From: Campylobacter majalis
Lineage (GTDB): Bacteria > Campylobacterota > Campylobacteria > Campylobacterales > Campylobacteraceae
Direction of reading: 5' to 3'
Assembly: GCF_905120465.1 (NCBI RefSeq)
Contig: NZ_CAJHOF010000001.1
Coordinates: 124,001-188,000 of the forward strand
DNA: 64,000 bases
Position 1 is the first letter of the stretch; each line of letters starts with the position of its first letter. Position numbers and translations under genes: made by a program. Positions 17,446 to 26,120 of this stretch are shown one piece after another. The notes below the pieces were generated by a model. It was not told where the DNA came from and searched no databases. It saw only the letters and a program-made list of their open reading frames with translations.

Positions 17446-19041
17446 ATGCAAAATAATGAAAAATGCTTTATAAATATGATGTCAATCGCAGTCATCGCTC
17501 TTATCATGCTTCCTGTTGGTATAGCCTGTGTGATTTTAGGCTTTGGCATGGGAGATAGTCCATGTGTAATGTGCTGGGCTGAGCGTATTACTATGATAGC
17601 TATAGCACTTATAGGGTTATTTATAGTGCGATATGGTCCTAAACGTGTTTATCTAGCTTCGCTGATATTTATGGCTTGTTGGGGCATGTTTAATGGTTTT
17701 ATTCACTACTCTATCGATGGCACTTTTGGTGGATATTTGGATATCGGACAAGGTTTTGGGCTTGAAATTTTTGGTGCACATACTCAGTTTTGGGTGATTG
17801 TGGTTGATTTTTTTGTTCTTGTATTTTTGGCACTGATTTTATTTATGAGTAGAAATTTTGGTGAGATTATGCATAAGAGTGAAAATAAAGAGTTTGGCAA
17901 ATACATACCATTAACACCAACTAGCAAATTTGCACATCTAGCTTTTATAGCGATAGTTGCATTAAACTGCTTACAAGCATTTATCACATCTGGTCCCCCA
18001 CCTCATCTAGGTTCATCTACTCCACCACGCATGAGTCTAAATCCAGATAAGTGGTTTTGGGAGCAAGATCACTGGGAAAGTCCATTTGATTTTAGGTTTG
18101 ATTGGGATGTAGAAAAGCCTGAGCTAGTGACATCTAGATCTAATGATTTGGTTTTACAAGCGGACGCTGGTGCTATAAAAAATATAAAATTTCTAACTCA
18201 AAGTGAAAAAATCACGCTTAATCTTGGCAAAAAACCACTAACTGGTTTAGATTTAAACAAAAAAACAGGCACTTTTGCCATAAGTGCTAATAATAATGGA
18301 TTTTATGTAACTGATGCAAATTTTAATGCCTTAAGATACGCTAGACACGATAAGCACTTTATCATGGAGATGGAAGATAGTGTAGGTGCAACATGGTATA
18401 AAGATGAAGTGTCAATTATAAGCTATAACAAAACATTTGTGTCATATCTGCCAACAGATATAATTGATAAAGATGAACAAAATAGCCAATGGCGACACCT
18501 AATAGATGGTTATGATAAATTTAAGCTTACAGATTTTGGCAATAAAAATCGCTTTTTCACACTACGTGCAAAACAACAATACATCTTGGATTTTGATTAT
18601 GACGAAGCCACAAATAAATATTTAATCGCTTCAGTTCCTAGTAAAACTAGACCAAGTTGGAGTGTTGCAATTTTAGATGGTGATGATAAGATGATAGTTG
18701 AGGAGTATGTGCCAAGTATAGGTGTAGAGCTAAAAGACGGCAAAACATTAGATGATTATTATATTACTGGTGTTGAGCTTGACACAGACTATGCATATTT
18801 ACTAAGCAAGAATTATTCTAGTATATTAAAACTTGATCTAAAAGCAAAGCAGATAGTTGATGCGTTTGCATTCACTGGGGTATCAAACCCAAGAGCCATA
18901 ACTATAAGAGATAATAAATTTTTAATTTTATCTCGTGAAAAAGATGAAAATATTGTGTTTGTTTTTAATATGCCTGTGCAAGAAACATTACCAGCAAAAG
19001 AGCAAGATGAGCAAATACAGTCAGATATGCAAAATTTATAA
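17446..19041 (+). CDS. dsbI: DsbI-type thiol oxidoreductase (DsbB family with C-terminal extension)
   Basis: Inner-membrane disulfide oxidoreductase of 531 residues. The first about 185 residues hold five hydrophobic segments and the DsbB-type redox motif CVMC (Cys40, Cys43). The remaining about 340 residues are a soluble, probably periplasmic, repeat-like domain (beta-propeller-like pattern), the hallmark of Campylobacter DsbI compared with the 170-residue DsbB. A clear second cysteine pair in the periplasmic loop is not evident. Directly downstream of dba. A molybdoenzyme operon follows after a hairpin, and DsbI could assist folding of periplasmic proteins, though a specific link is inference. 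Confidence 0.85.
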   Translation: MQNNEKCFINMMSIAVIALIMLPVGIACVILGFGMGDSPCVMCWAERITMIAIALIGLFIVRYGPKRVYLASLIFMACWGMFNGFIHYSIDGTFGGYLDIGQGFGLEIFGAHTQFWVIVVDFFVLVFLALILFMSRNFGEIMHKSENKEFGKYIPLTPTSKFAHLAFIAIVALNCLQAFITSGPPPHLGSSTPPRMSLNPDKWFWEQDHWESPFDFRFDWDVEKPELVTSRSNDLVLQADAGAIKNIKFLTQSEKITLNLGKKPLTGLDLNKKTGTFAISANNNGFYVTDANFNALRYARHDKHFIMEMEDSVGATWYKDEVSIISYNKTFVSYLPTDIIDKDEQNSQWRHLIDGYDKFKLTDFGNKNRFFTLRAKQQYILDFDYDEATNKYLIASVPSKTRPSWSVAILDGDDKMIVEEYVPSIGVELKDGKTLDDYYITGVELDTDYAYLLSKNYSSILKLDLKAKQIVDAFAFTGVSNPRAITIRDNKFLILSREKDENIVFVFNMPVQETLPAKEQDEQIQSDMQNL

Positions 19042-19052
19042 TAACAAAAGTG

Positions 19053-19084
19053 TGTGAAATTTTGACTATGGTTAAAATTTCACA
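19053..19084 (+). terminator. Intercistronic hairpin between dsbI and the molybdoenzyme operon
   Basis: Perfect 11-bp inverted repeat (TGTGAAATTTT / AAAATTTCACA) with a 10-nt loop, then AAAAGGAG as the ribosome site of the next gene. It could terminate dsbI transcription or act as a processing/attenuation element. Confidence 0.5.
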
Positions 19085-19098
19085 AAAAGGAGATTAAT

Positions 19099-21384
19099 AT
19101 GCAAAGACGATCTTTTTTAAAAGGCATGGGAGCGGGACTAGCTGTCGCTGGTGCAGCACCACAGCTTTTTGGCATGGAACAATTTAAGGTGGATTTTAAG
19201 CCAAAATCCTATAAAAATGAAAAGGGTGTAGAGTATCATTACCTAACCTGTCCTAGAAATTGCCGCGATGCCTGTTCTATGATTGCAGAAGTTAAAGACG
19301 GCAAAATGGTAAGTATCAAAGGCGATCCAAAACACCCACTCACTCAAGGCACAGTTTGCGTAAAGGGTCATACCTATGCTATGCACCTATATAACGCCGA
19401 TCGCATTATGTATCCGATGAAGCGAGTTGGCAAAAAGGGAAGTGGGAAATGGGAGAGAATAAGCTGGGACAAAGCCCTAAAGGAGATAGCCCAAAAACTT
19501 ACAAAAATCAAAGCTGAGTTTGGAGGAGAGGCACTGACTGAGTTTGTTTATTCTGGCAATGAAGGACATATATCAAAGACAATCTCAAGCGGAAATTTCT
19601 TTGAAAAATATGGCGCGACAAGACTTGTTAGAAACCCTTGCGACTGGCCAAGATATGCTGGAACGCCAAGTGTTATCGGCACGGACTTTTCAAAAGACGC
19701 TCTTGAGATTGATGAGAGTGATATGTATATTAGTTGGGGTTCAAACGAGTCTTATACTGCAGTTCACTGGGTTAAATTTGCTCACCGTGTTAAAAAAAGA
19801 GGTGGTAAGATAGTAGTTATAAACTCAGTGCGTGTGCCACTAGCAAATCAAGCTGATATGTTTATCCAGCTTCGACCATCAAGCGATCCAGCATTTTGTC
19901 TAGCGGTTTGCAAGGTGCTTATCGAAGAAGATCTTTACGATCATGAATTTATAGAAAAATACACAATGGGCTTTGACGAGCTTGTTAAAGAGTGCTCACT
20001 TTACACTTACGGCGAGTTAGCTGCGATGTGTGGTGCGAGTGTGGATCAGATTAAGGTATTTGCTCGTGAATACGCTCACGCAAAAGCACCAGCCATAATG
20101 CACGGCGATGGCGGTCAAAGACATTTTAATGGCGCAAGACTTGTTCGTGCGGTTACATTCTTGCCGGTTTTAGTTGGCTCACTTACTAAGCTTGGTGGCG
20201 GACTTTTCTGGGCATATGTGCATGTTAAGGGCTGTTTTAATTTTGAAAATTGTATGCCAGATTTATCGCCAAAAGACAAAGACGGCAATAAAATACAGCG
20301 TCAAGAAATAAGCTATGTTGAGTTTGGCAAAGGCATACAAAAAGAGGGCGCTACGTATCTTGGCAAGCCCGTTCCTGTGCCAATTAAAGCATGTATAAAT
20401 TATAACTCAAATTTAATGGTAACTGCACCAAATACAAATTTGATTAAAAAACGCATTATGGACGATGACTTTTTCTTAGTTGTTATTGATCCATATGACA
20501 TTGATACTTGTGATTATGCTGATTATGTGCTTCCAGGCGTTACATTTATGGAGAGCGAAGATATACAAAATGACCAAATTTCAGGCTATGTCTGCTACAA
20601 CGCCCAAGCCGTTAAACCACTTGGCGAAGCTAAGACAAACTTAGAGTTTTTTAACGCTTTAGCAAAAGCTATGGGTTATACAGAAGAGTGCTTTAATTGG
20701 GATAGTGAGACGGTTTGCCGTCGCTTTTTAGATACAGAATTTGCCAAAAAGCAAAATATCACTTATGAAAAGCTAAAAAGTGTTGGCTGGATCAAGCCAT
20801 TTAGGACGCCAGAGACGATGAAAGATCAGTTTCCTTACTATCCTTATACACCAAAAGATAAGCTAGTATTTGGAACTGAAAGTGGTAAAGCGGAGCTATA
20901 CTCTAAAACATTTAAAGATGCTGGTTATCATCCTGTAATTGATTTAAATGACGATTGGGATTATTACAATGAAAAATACGGCAAAGACTATATTAAAAAG
21001 TATCCGCTTTATTTTATGACACCAGGAACACAGCTACAAGATAACTCAAACTGGGGAAATATGCCATATATCGTTAAGCGTGTGATAGTAAAAGGCAATG
21101 CTGAAATTTTCATGACAAAAGAGGATATGGATGCTCGTGGCATCAAAGACGGCGATACAGTCGAAGCCACAAACGAAAAAGGAACGGCTGTTTTTACGGT
21201 AGTGCAAACAAATCAGATGCAACCTGGAATTTGTTACGCATGGAATAACATCTGGTTAAAAGTTACAAAATCTCGCACAGGTGCAAATTTCCTTTGCTCT
21301 GATGGAGTTAGTGATCTTGGTAATGGTTCTACATATACAGCGACATTTGTAGAAGTCAAAAAAGCATCAAAACAAGAAAAGTAG
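19099..21384 (+). CDS. Tat-exported molybdopterin oxidoreductase, catalytic subunit (DMSO/polysulfide reductase superfamily)
   Basis: Periplasmic molybdenum enzyme of 761 residues, the catalytic A-subunit of a membrane reductase. It has a Tat signal MQRRSFLKG at the extreme N-terminus and 4Fe-4S ligands Cys51, Cys55, Cys59 and Cys87 (CX3CX3C spacing). The typical MGD-binding regions follow (for example MYISWGSNES). The stretch LVRNPCDWPRYAG around Cys181 falls where the molybdenum ligand lies in this superfamily; Cys there would point to a PsrA/PhsA-like enzyme, whereas DmsA uses Ser. The Fe-S, chaperone and NrfD-like genes follow. The substrate (S-/N-oxide, polysulfide, thiosulfate or other) is not resolved. 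Confidence 0.85.
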   Translation: MQRRSFLKGMGAGLAVAGAAPQLFGMEQFKVDFKPKSYKNEKGVEYHYLTCPRNCRDACSMIAEVKDGKMVSIKGDPKHPLTQGTVCVKGHTYAMHLYNADRIMYPMKRVGKKGSGKWERISWDKALKEIAQKLTKIKAEFGGEALTEFVYSGNEGHISKTISSGNFFEKYGATRLVRNPCDWPRYAGTPSVIGTDFSKDALEIDESDMYISWGSNESYTAVHWVKFAHRVKKRGGKIVVINSVRVPLANQADMFIQLRPSSDPAFCLAVCKVLIEEDLYDHEFIEKYTMGFDELVKECSLYTYGELAAMCGASVDQIKVFAREYAHAKAPAIMHGDGGQRHFNGARLVRAVTFLPVLVGSLTKLGGGLFWAYVHVKGCFNFENCMPDLSPKDKDGNKIQRQEISYVEFGKGIQKEGATYLGKPVPVPIKACINYNSNLMVTAPNTNLIKKRIMDDDFFLVVIDPYDIDTCDYADYVLPGVTFMESEDIQNDQISGYVCYNAQAVKPLGEAKTNLEFFNALAKAMGYTEECFNWDSETVCRRFLDTEFAKKQNITYEKLKSVGWIKPFRTPETMKDQFPYYPYTPKDKLVFGTESGKAELYSKTFKDAGYHPVIDLNDDWDYYNEKYGKDYIKKYPLYFMTPGTQLQDNSNWGNMPYIVKRVIVKGNAEIFMTKEDMDARGIKDGDTVEATNEKGTAVFTVVQTNQMQPGICYAWNNIWLKVTKSRTGANFLCSDGVSDLGNGSTYTATFVEVKKASKQEK

Positions 21385-21584
21385 TCGCACTAGTCTTGTG
21401 AGTTTTTGTGGGGCTAGAAAATTTGCATTTGATGGGCTATATGCTTAGCATTTGCTTAATTTTGGTAACTTTTGTTTGCAGGTGTTAGCCTGTAAAACAG
21501 AGCCGCAAATATCTTGCAATACTTTGTGTTAGCGTTAAATTTAAACGCTTAGACGCTCTTGTTTTAAGTAGAAAGGAACAAAAA
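21385..21584 (+). other. 200-nt gap with two hairpins inside the molybdoenzyme operon
   Basis: Unusually long spacer between the A and B subunit genes. It holds an imperfect hairpin at 21475-21496 (TTTGCAGG / CCTGTAAA, one mismatch) and a 6-bp hairpin at 21531-21549 (AGCGTT / AACGCT). No open frame. It may stabilise or separate the mRNA segments, or contain a second promoter. Confidence 0.45.
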
Positions 21585-22142
21585 ATGAAAACACAAAGAA
21601 AACTTGGATTTTTATTTGATTATAATTTTTGTATCGGATGCTTAGCATGTGAAATATCTTGTCAGGTGTATCACAATCAACATCCAGATATAAATTGGCG
21701 TAAGGTTGATTTGGTACCTATTATAGAAGATGGGCTACACAAGGACGTGTATATAACACACTCATGTCATCATTGTGATGATCCAGCTTGTATGAATGTC
21801 TGTCCAGTAGGTGCATATGAAAAGCTAGACAATGGCATAATCCAACCTATACACGATAAATGCATAGGTTGTGGGTATTGCTTCTTAGCTTGTCCTTATA
21901 ATGCTATAAGCAAAGGCAAAGATGGCAAGGCTCAAAAATGCAACATGTGTGCTGAAAAAGTCGAGCGTGGCGAAGAACCAGCATGTGTAGCAGGATGCCC
22001 TTGTGATGTTTTACGCATAGTTGATATTTCAGTCGCTGATAGTGCTGATATGAAAAAAGAGATGCCAGGATTTAAGCATTTCTTTACCAAGCCAAATGTT
22101 CGTTTTTATCCTAGAATGAAAAGAAATAGCTTCATACTATAA
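21585..22142 (+). CDS. 4Fe-4S electron-transfer subunit (DmsB/PsrB-like)
   Basis: Peripheral iron-sulfur subunit of 185 residues passing electrons from the membrane subunit to the molybdoenzyme. Four ferredoxin-like cysteine clusters are visible in order: CIGCLACEISC near 17, CHHCDDPACMNVC near 65, CIGCGYCFLAC near 93 and CNMCAEKVERGEEPAC running to CPCDV near 125-145. It has no signal peptide, consistent with Tat co-export with the catalytic subunit. AAAGGAAC precedes the ATG. The next gene starts 10 nt downstream. Confidence 0.9.
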   Translation: MKTQRKLGFLFDYNFCIGCLACEISCQVYHNQHPDINWRKVDLVPIIEDGLHKDVYITHSCHHCDDPACMNVCPVGAYEKLDNGIIQPIHDKCIGCGYCFLACPYNAISKGKDGKAQKCNMCAEKVERGEEPACVAGCPCDVLRIVDISVADSADMKKEMPGFKHFFTKPNVRFYPRMKRNSFIL

Positions 22143-22152
22143 AGGATAAATT

Positions 22153-22797
22153 ATGAAAGAGATGATGAGTGAGCTAAAAATAAGTCTAGCAAAAGAAGAT
22201 ATGCTAAGACGAATATTTTTGATTGAAATTTCAGATGAAAATTTTGCTGAAATTTTAAAAATTTCAAACGATTTTGATGAAATTTCAAAAAACCATAAAC
22301 TATTAAGCGATATTAAAAATACAATAAATACTAAAAACACAGACGAAACTAGATATGAATACAATAGGCTTTTTGTAGGGCCTCGTCGTCCTAAAGCGGT
22401 GCCATATGAATCAACATATTTTGATTACAAAAATATGTTTGGCACACAAACCATGGATGTAAGGGCTTATTATCAAAGCGTTGGATTAAAGATAGATAGT
22501 GAGCTGTTTGACAAAATCCCTGACGATCACATAGGCTATGAGTTTCAGTTTTTGTATTATTTAAGTTATTTAGCTTTAGACAAATTAAGCCAAAATGAGC
22601 TAGATGCAGTGTATGAAATTTTAGAGCTTAAAGCAGAGTTTATAAATGCTCATCCATCAAAGTGGTTTGATAAATTTACTCAGGCTATCACAAACGAAAG
22701 CAGCTTTGAGATATTTTGTAGTTTAGCCTCGTTTTTAAATAAATATTTGCAAAACGAGATAAACAAACTTAAGAAAATTTTGGCAAAAAACAAGTAG
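22153..22797 (+). CDS. TorD/DmsD-family chaperone
   Basis: Cytoplasmic maturation chaperone of 214 residues, expected to bind the Tat signal of the molybdoenzyme until cofactor insertion is complete. The all-helical composition and the motif ETRYEYNRLFVGPRRPKAVP plus YESTYF are typical of TorD-like proteins, as is the later EFQFLYYLSYLA region. The start MKEMMSEL is preceded by AAAGGA. Placed between the B and membrane subunit genes, which supports a dedicated role for this enzyme. Confidence 0.85.
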   Translation: MKEMMSELKISLAKEDMLRRIFLIEISDENFAEILKISNDFDEISKNHKLLSDIKNTINTKNTDETRYEYNRLFVGPRRPKAVPYESTYFDYKNMFGTQTMDVRAYYQSVGLKIDSELFDKIPDDHIGYEFQFLYYLSYLALDKLSQNELDAVYEILELKAEFINAHPSKWFDKFTQAITNESSFEIFCSLASFLNKYLQNEINKLKKILAKNK

Positions 22798-22870
22798 TAC
22801 TTAAATGTATTAACAAATAAATTTAGGTGTTTGTGATTTAAAACTCACAAAACAAAAGAAAGGATATAAA

Positions 22871-23731
22871 ATGCAACAAGAAATCTGGGGCTGGCTCATA
22901 GTCATATATCTATTTTTAGGTGGCTTAGGGGCTGGAGCATTTATAGCAGCGACGTTGGCATATAAGGGATATTTGGGTAACTTAAATGAAGTGTTTTATA
23001 AATATGGCTTTGTAACCGCACCTGTAACGGTTATAGTAGGCACTGTGCTTTTGGTGCTTGATTTAGCGACACTTAATCCATTTAAAATTTTAAATCTTTT
23101 TACAAATCCACTATCGATGATGAGCTTAGGAACGTATTTACTTACGTTTTTTATCATCGTTAGCTTCTTGGTTTATAAAAGCGTTAAAGAGGGCAAGAAA
23201 ATATGCGATCACATGCTGATACTTGGCACCATACTAGCAATAGGCGTAATGGGCTATACAGGATTGTTACTATATGCTGTCAAGGCTATACCGCTTTGGG
23301 CTAGTTTGTGGTTGCCTATATTATTTAGCATATCAGCACTATCAACAGGTCTTAGCCTAAACTCATTAGCTGTAATTAATACAGGTCAGATGCTTACACA
23401 TAAGATTCATAAGCTACATACTATTTTGCTTGGTTGTGAAATAGTGGCTGTTATAGCATTGTTTGCTATGGTTTTTGGGCAAGATGCGGCGATGATGAGT
23501 TTAGAGAAAATTCTAGCTGGTTCTTTGGCGTTTATATTTTGGTTTGGCTTTGTGATACTTGGCATTATGTTGCCGTTTGTTGGCGGAGTAAAACACATGC
23601 TAAGCACATGCGATGGGATAAATGTATGCAACGAAAACGTAAGTGGTTCAAAATTGCATGAAATAGGAGTATTAATAGGTGGCTTTTGCCTAAGGGTATT
23701 TATTATATTTGGTGCTTTTTATATATTTTAA
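22871..23731 (+). CDS. NrfD/PsrC-like membrane quinol-binding subunit
   Basis: Integral membrane subunit of 286 residues with about eight hydrophobic helices. The N-terminal GGLGAGAFIAATLA and the central YTGLLLYAVKAIPLWAS followed by LFSISALSTG are typical of NrfD/PsrC proteins, which exchange electrons with (mena)quinone. Length is close to DmsC. AAAGAAAGGA precedes the ATG. It completes an A-B-chaperone-C operon; the hairpin at 23740-23763 ends it. Confidence 0.85.
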   Translation: MQQEIWGWLIVIYLFLGGLGAGAFIAATLAYKGYLGNLNEVFYKYGFVTAPVTVIVGTVLLVLDLATLNPFKILNLFTNPLSMMSLGTYLLTFFIIVSFLVYKSVKEGKKICDHMLILGTILAIGVMGYTGLLLYAVKAIPLWASLWLPILFSISALSTGLSLNSLAVINTGQMLTHKIHKLHTILLGCEIVAVIALFAMVFGQDAAMMSLEKILAGSLAFIFWFGFVILGIMLPFVGGVKHMLSTCDGINVCNENVSGSKLHEIGVLIGGFCLRVFIIFGAFYIF

Positions 23732-23739
23732 GTTTAAGT

Positions 23740-23763
23740 AAGGTAGCTGTATAATGCTACCTT
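23740..23763 (+). terminator. Hairpin after the molybdoenzyme operon
   Basis: Perfect 8-bp repeat AAGGTAGC / GCTACCTT, loop 8 nt, between the membrane subunit and the next plus-strand gene. No long T-run, so readthrough is possible. Confidence 0.55.
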
Positions 23764-23787
23764 GTAATTTGAAATTTTAGGGTTTTT

Positions 23788-24339
23788 ATGAAATTTAAAG
23801 AGTATAAAAAGCAAAATTTTAGCAGTTTTGATTATTTTAAGGCTGATGAGATGAGCTTTAAAGGCTTTATAAAATTAAGCTTTGATCAAGCACTAAATGA
23901 TAATAAATTTGATGAATTTATGCTAGATATAGACAATAAAGCTCTAAACTCAAGCCCAAATTTTACTCAAAAACATCCAGTTTGTATATCGCATTTAAAA
24001 TTTCAAAACAATACATTTCAATTTAGAATTTGCTGTGAAAATAAAGTAAATTCACTAGGATATAGGCTATTTATAAAACGTGAAGATACGCTTGATTATC
24101 TCACCCAAGATATCAATGAAGTCGATAAAATCGCACTATGGCTAAAAGATGAAATACTAACCGAGCATAGCTGTATATCAAAGTGTGGCTGGTGGATAAC
24201 TGATACTTGGAGAGATATGTTTGTCATAAATGACACAAGTGAGAGTGAGAGCTTTATACGTGAAATTTTGACACATCCATACACAAGCGAAATGATAAAA
24301 ATCAACGAAAAATTACACAACCTAAGCTTTAAATTTTAA
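23788..24339 (+). CDS. Unidentified protein downstream of the molybdoenzyme operon
   Basis: Protein of 183 residues, no signal peptide or membrane helix, rich in Lys, Asp and Phe. Six cysteines include a CISKCGWWITDTW stretch; no family recognised. It begins about 55 nt after the NrfD-like gene on the same strand with a poor ribosome site (TTTTAGGGTTTTT). Co-orientation and closeness suggest a link to the molybdoenzyme (maturation or sensing), but this is position only. Confidence 0.7.
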   Translation: MKFKEYKKQNFSSFDYFKADEMSFKGFIKLSFDQALNDNKFDEFMLDIDNKALNSSPNFTQKHPVCISHLKFQNNTFQFRICCENKVNSLGYRLFIKREDTLDYLTQDINEVDKIALWLKDEILTEHSCISKCGWWITDTWRDMFVINDTSESESFIREILTHPYTSEMIKINEKLHNLSFKF

Positions 24340-24359
24340 CCGCCTAACTCAACGCACTT

Positions 24360-26120
24360 TCACTCATAAGCCTTTTGATTTTTAATCGTTTCATAATCAA
24401 CACCTTGCATTATACGTTTGCGTAAGGTATTAAAATTTGGGCTTATTAGACTCCGACTTTCATCATATTCAAGCGGTTTTACACCTATAATATCAGCCAA
24501 GGTGTGTGGCAAGTCATCAGTCATAAATGGCTTATCTTTCGCCTCTTGTATCTTTTGCCAAAGCTCACTATGTTTGGCTTTAAACTCATCACTTGCAATA
24601 AACATAAGTGGAATTTCACAAGTAAATCTACTAACAAATCCATGTCCTAAAAGCCCCTTAAACTCAAAAAGACTTTCGCCATGGTCTGAAAAATAAAGTA
24701 TCAAGCTATCATTATCTTTAAAAATTTTATAAATTTCATTTATAATAAAATCATTATAAACTATGCTGTTTAGGTATTGCGATAAAATTTCTTTTTGCTT
24801 TTCGTCTATCGGCTCATCTATCTCATCTTTTTTAAATTTATTAAACTCACTTGGATAACGTAATTTGTATTTTATATGATTTCCTAAAAGATGAACGATA
24901 TAAAATCCGCTCTCGTTTTTAAACTCAAGCAAAAATGGTAACAATTCTTCATCATAAATTGATGCATTAGATCTAGCATGAGTTTGAAGTCCGCCTGTAA
25001 ATTTCATACTATCAGCACCTTTTACTACTGCGGTTGCAGCACTTTGATAGCTACTAAAAATTTCTTGATTGCTTATCCAAGAAGTATTGTAACCTGCTAG
25101 TTTGAATAAATCTATTATATTTAAGCTATCACTATAGTGCTTTGAATTTTTACTCTCATAATTATTAAAATTTAAAGCATATTCAAGAACGGGATTTGTA
25201 GCAGTATAGGGAGATATGACATCATTAAATTTAATTAGATTATGAGAATTTTCTAAGTTTTTAAGAAGTGGTGTTGTGGGAATTTTATAATCATACAAAG
25301 ACATATAGTGCCTTGACAGACTTTCTCCAATGATTAGCACTACATTTTTTACCCTGTTATTACTCTCTCTCTCTCTCTCTCGATTTTTGGCTATTATATT
25401 TTTATTTAATTCAAAGTGTTTTTGATAGTTTAGCTCTGCCATTTTTACCCCATTAAGTGGGTTTTTATCTGTAAAATACTCATTTATACTAAAACTAAAT
25501 CTAAAAAATGATAATTTTTCTAATTGTTTTGTGTTAAATTCGCCATTTTTGATACTTTTATTTGTAAAAATAATTGTTGATATTATAAAAATAAATAAAA
25601 ATATCATCATTGATTTTTTACTAAAATTTGGCGATTTTAGTTTTTGCAAAAATATTATAAACAAAATTATAGCTATACTTAAAAATAAAAATTTCAAATC
25701 AAAAAAAGTTTGAATAAATTCTATCGTTTCACTCTTGTTTGTATGCATAATCGCATCTAAAATAAAAATTGAAAAAGGCGAATGAAATTTCATTAAAGTA
25801 AAAAGTTCAAAAATAAATGTAAAAATATTTATGCAAAGTAAAATTTTTAGCATAAATTCTGCCAATTTTTCTGATATTAAAAATAGTGTCATAAAAACTA
25901 AATTTAATACGCAAAAAACAATAATCAAACTTGTTATATTAGCGTCAATAAGCCTTAAAACAAGACCTAAATCATTAAAATTTACAATAGATATAATTAA
26001 AAAATTTAATATCAAAATTGATAAAAATGAGTTAAAATTTGGCTTTTTTGTTAAAAACTCAAAAAACTTGGTATAAATTTGTAAAACTGGTAAAATTCTA
26101 GATAAAAATTTATTTACCAT
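24360..26120 (-). CDS. eptC: Phosphoethanolamine transferase, EptC-like, with a CT microsatellite
   Basis: Inner-membrane enzyme of 586 residues that moves phosphoethanolamine from phosphatidylethanolamine onto lipid A and, in C. jejuni, onto flagellar rod protein and glycans. Five membrane helices occupy about residues 30-185; the periplasmic sulfatase-like catalytic domain starts near 258 (VLIIGESLSRHYMSLY), with PYTATNP carrying the likely Thr nucleophile region and the metal-binding SDHGES. A (CT)9 tract at 25363-25380 encodes an Arg-Glu repeat (246-252) in the linker between the domains. A change of one unit would shift the frame and remove the catalytic domain. The start overlaps the trpS stop (TAATG). 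Confidence 0.9.
   Translation of the reverse strand: MVNKFLSRILPVLQIYTKFFEFLTKKPNFNSFLSILILNFLIISIVNFNDLGLVLRLIDANITSLIIVFCVLNLVFMTLFLISEKLAEFMLKILLCINIFTFIFELFTLMKFHSPFSIFILDAIMHTNKSETIEFIQTFFDLKFLFLSIAIILFIIFLQKLKSPNFSKKSMMIFLFIFIISTIIFTNKSIKNGEFNTKQLEKLSFFRFSFSINEYFTDKNPLNGVKMAELNYQKHFELNKNIIAKNRERERESNNRVKNVVLIIGESLSRHYMSLYDYKIPTTPLLKNLENSHNLIKFNDVISPYTATNPVLEYALNFNNYESKNSKHYSDSLNIIDLFKLAGYNTSWISNQEIFSSYQSAATAVVKGADSMKFTGGLQTHARSNASIYDEELLPFLLEFKNESGFYIVHLLGNHIKYKLRYPSEFNKFKKDEIDEPIDEKQKEILSQYLNSIVYNDFIINEIYKIFKDNDSLILYFSDHGESLFEFKGLLGHGFVSRFTCEIPLMFIASDEFKAKHSELWQKIQEAKDKPFMTDDLPHTLADIIGVKPLEYDESRSLISPNFNTLRKRIMQGVDYETIKNQKAYE
25363..25381 (-). repeat. CT/GA dinucleotide microsatellite inside eptC
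   Basis: Nine CT units plus one C on the plus strand, reading GA repeats on the coding strand. The frame is intact at this length. It sits in the variable linker between membrane and catalytic domains. Confidence 0.95.

Noticed and set aside
19099-21384. Calling the catalytic subunit DmsA outright
   Set aside because: The Fe-S spacing fits, but the Cys in NPCDWP and the NrfD-like membrane subunit fit polysulfide or thiosulfate reductases as well.
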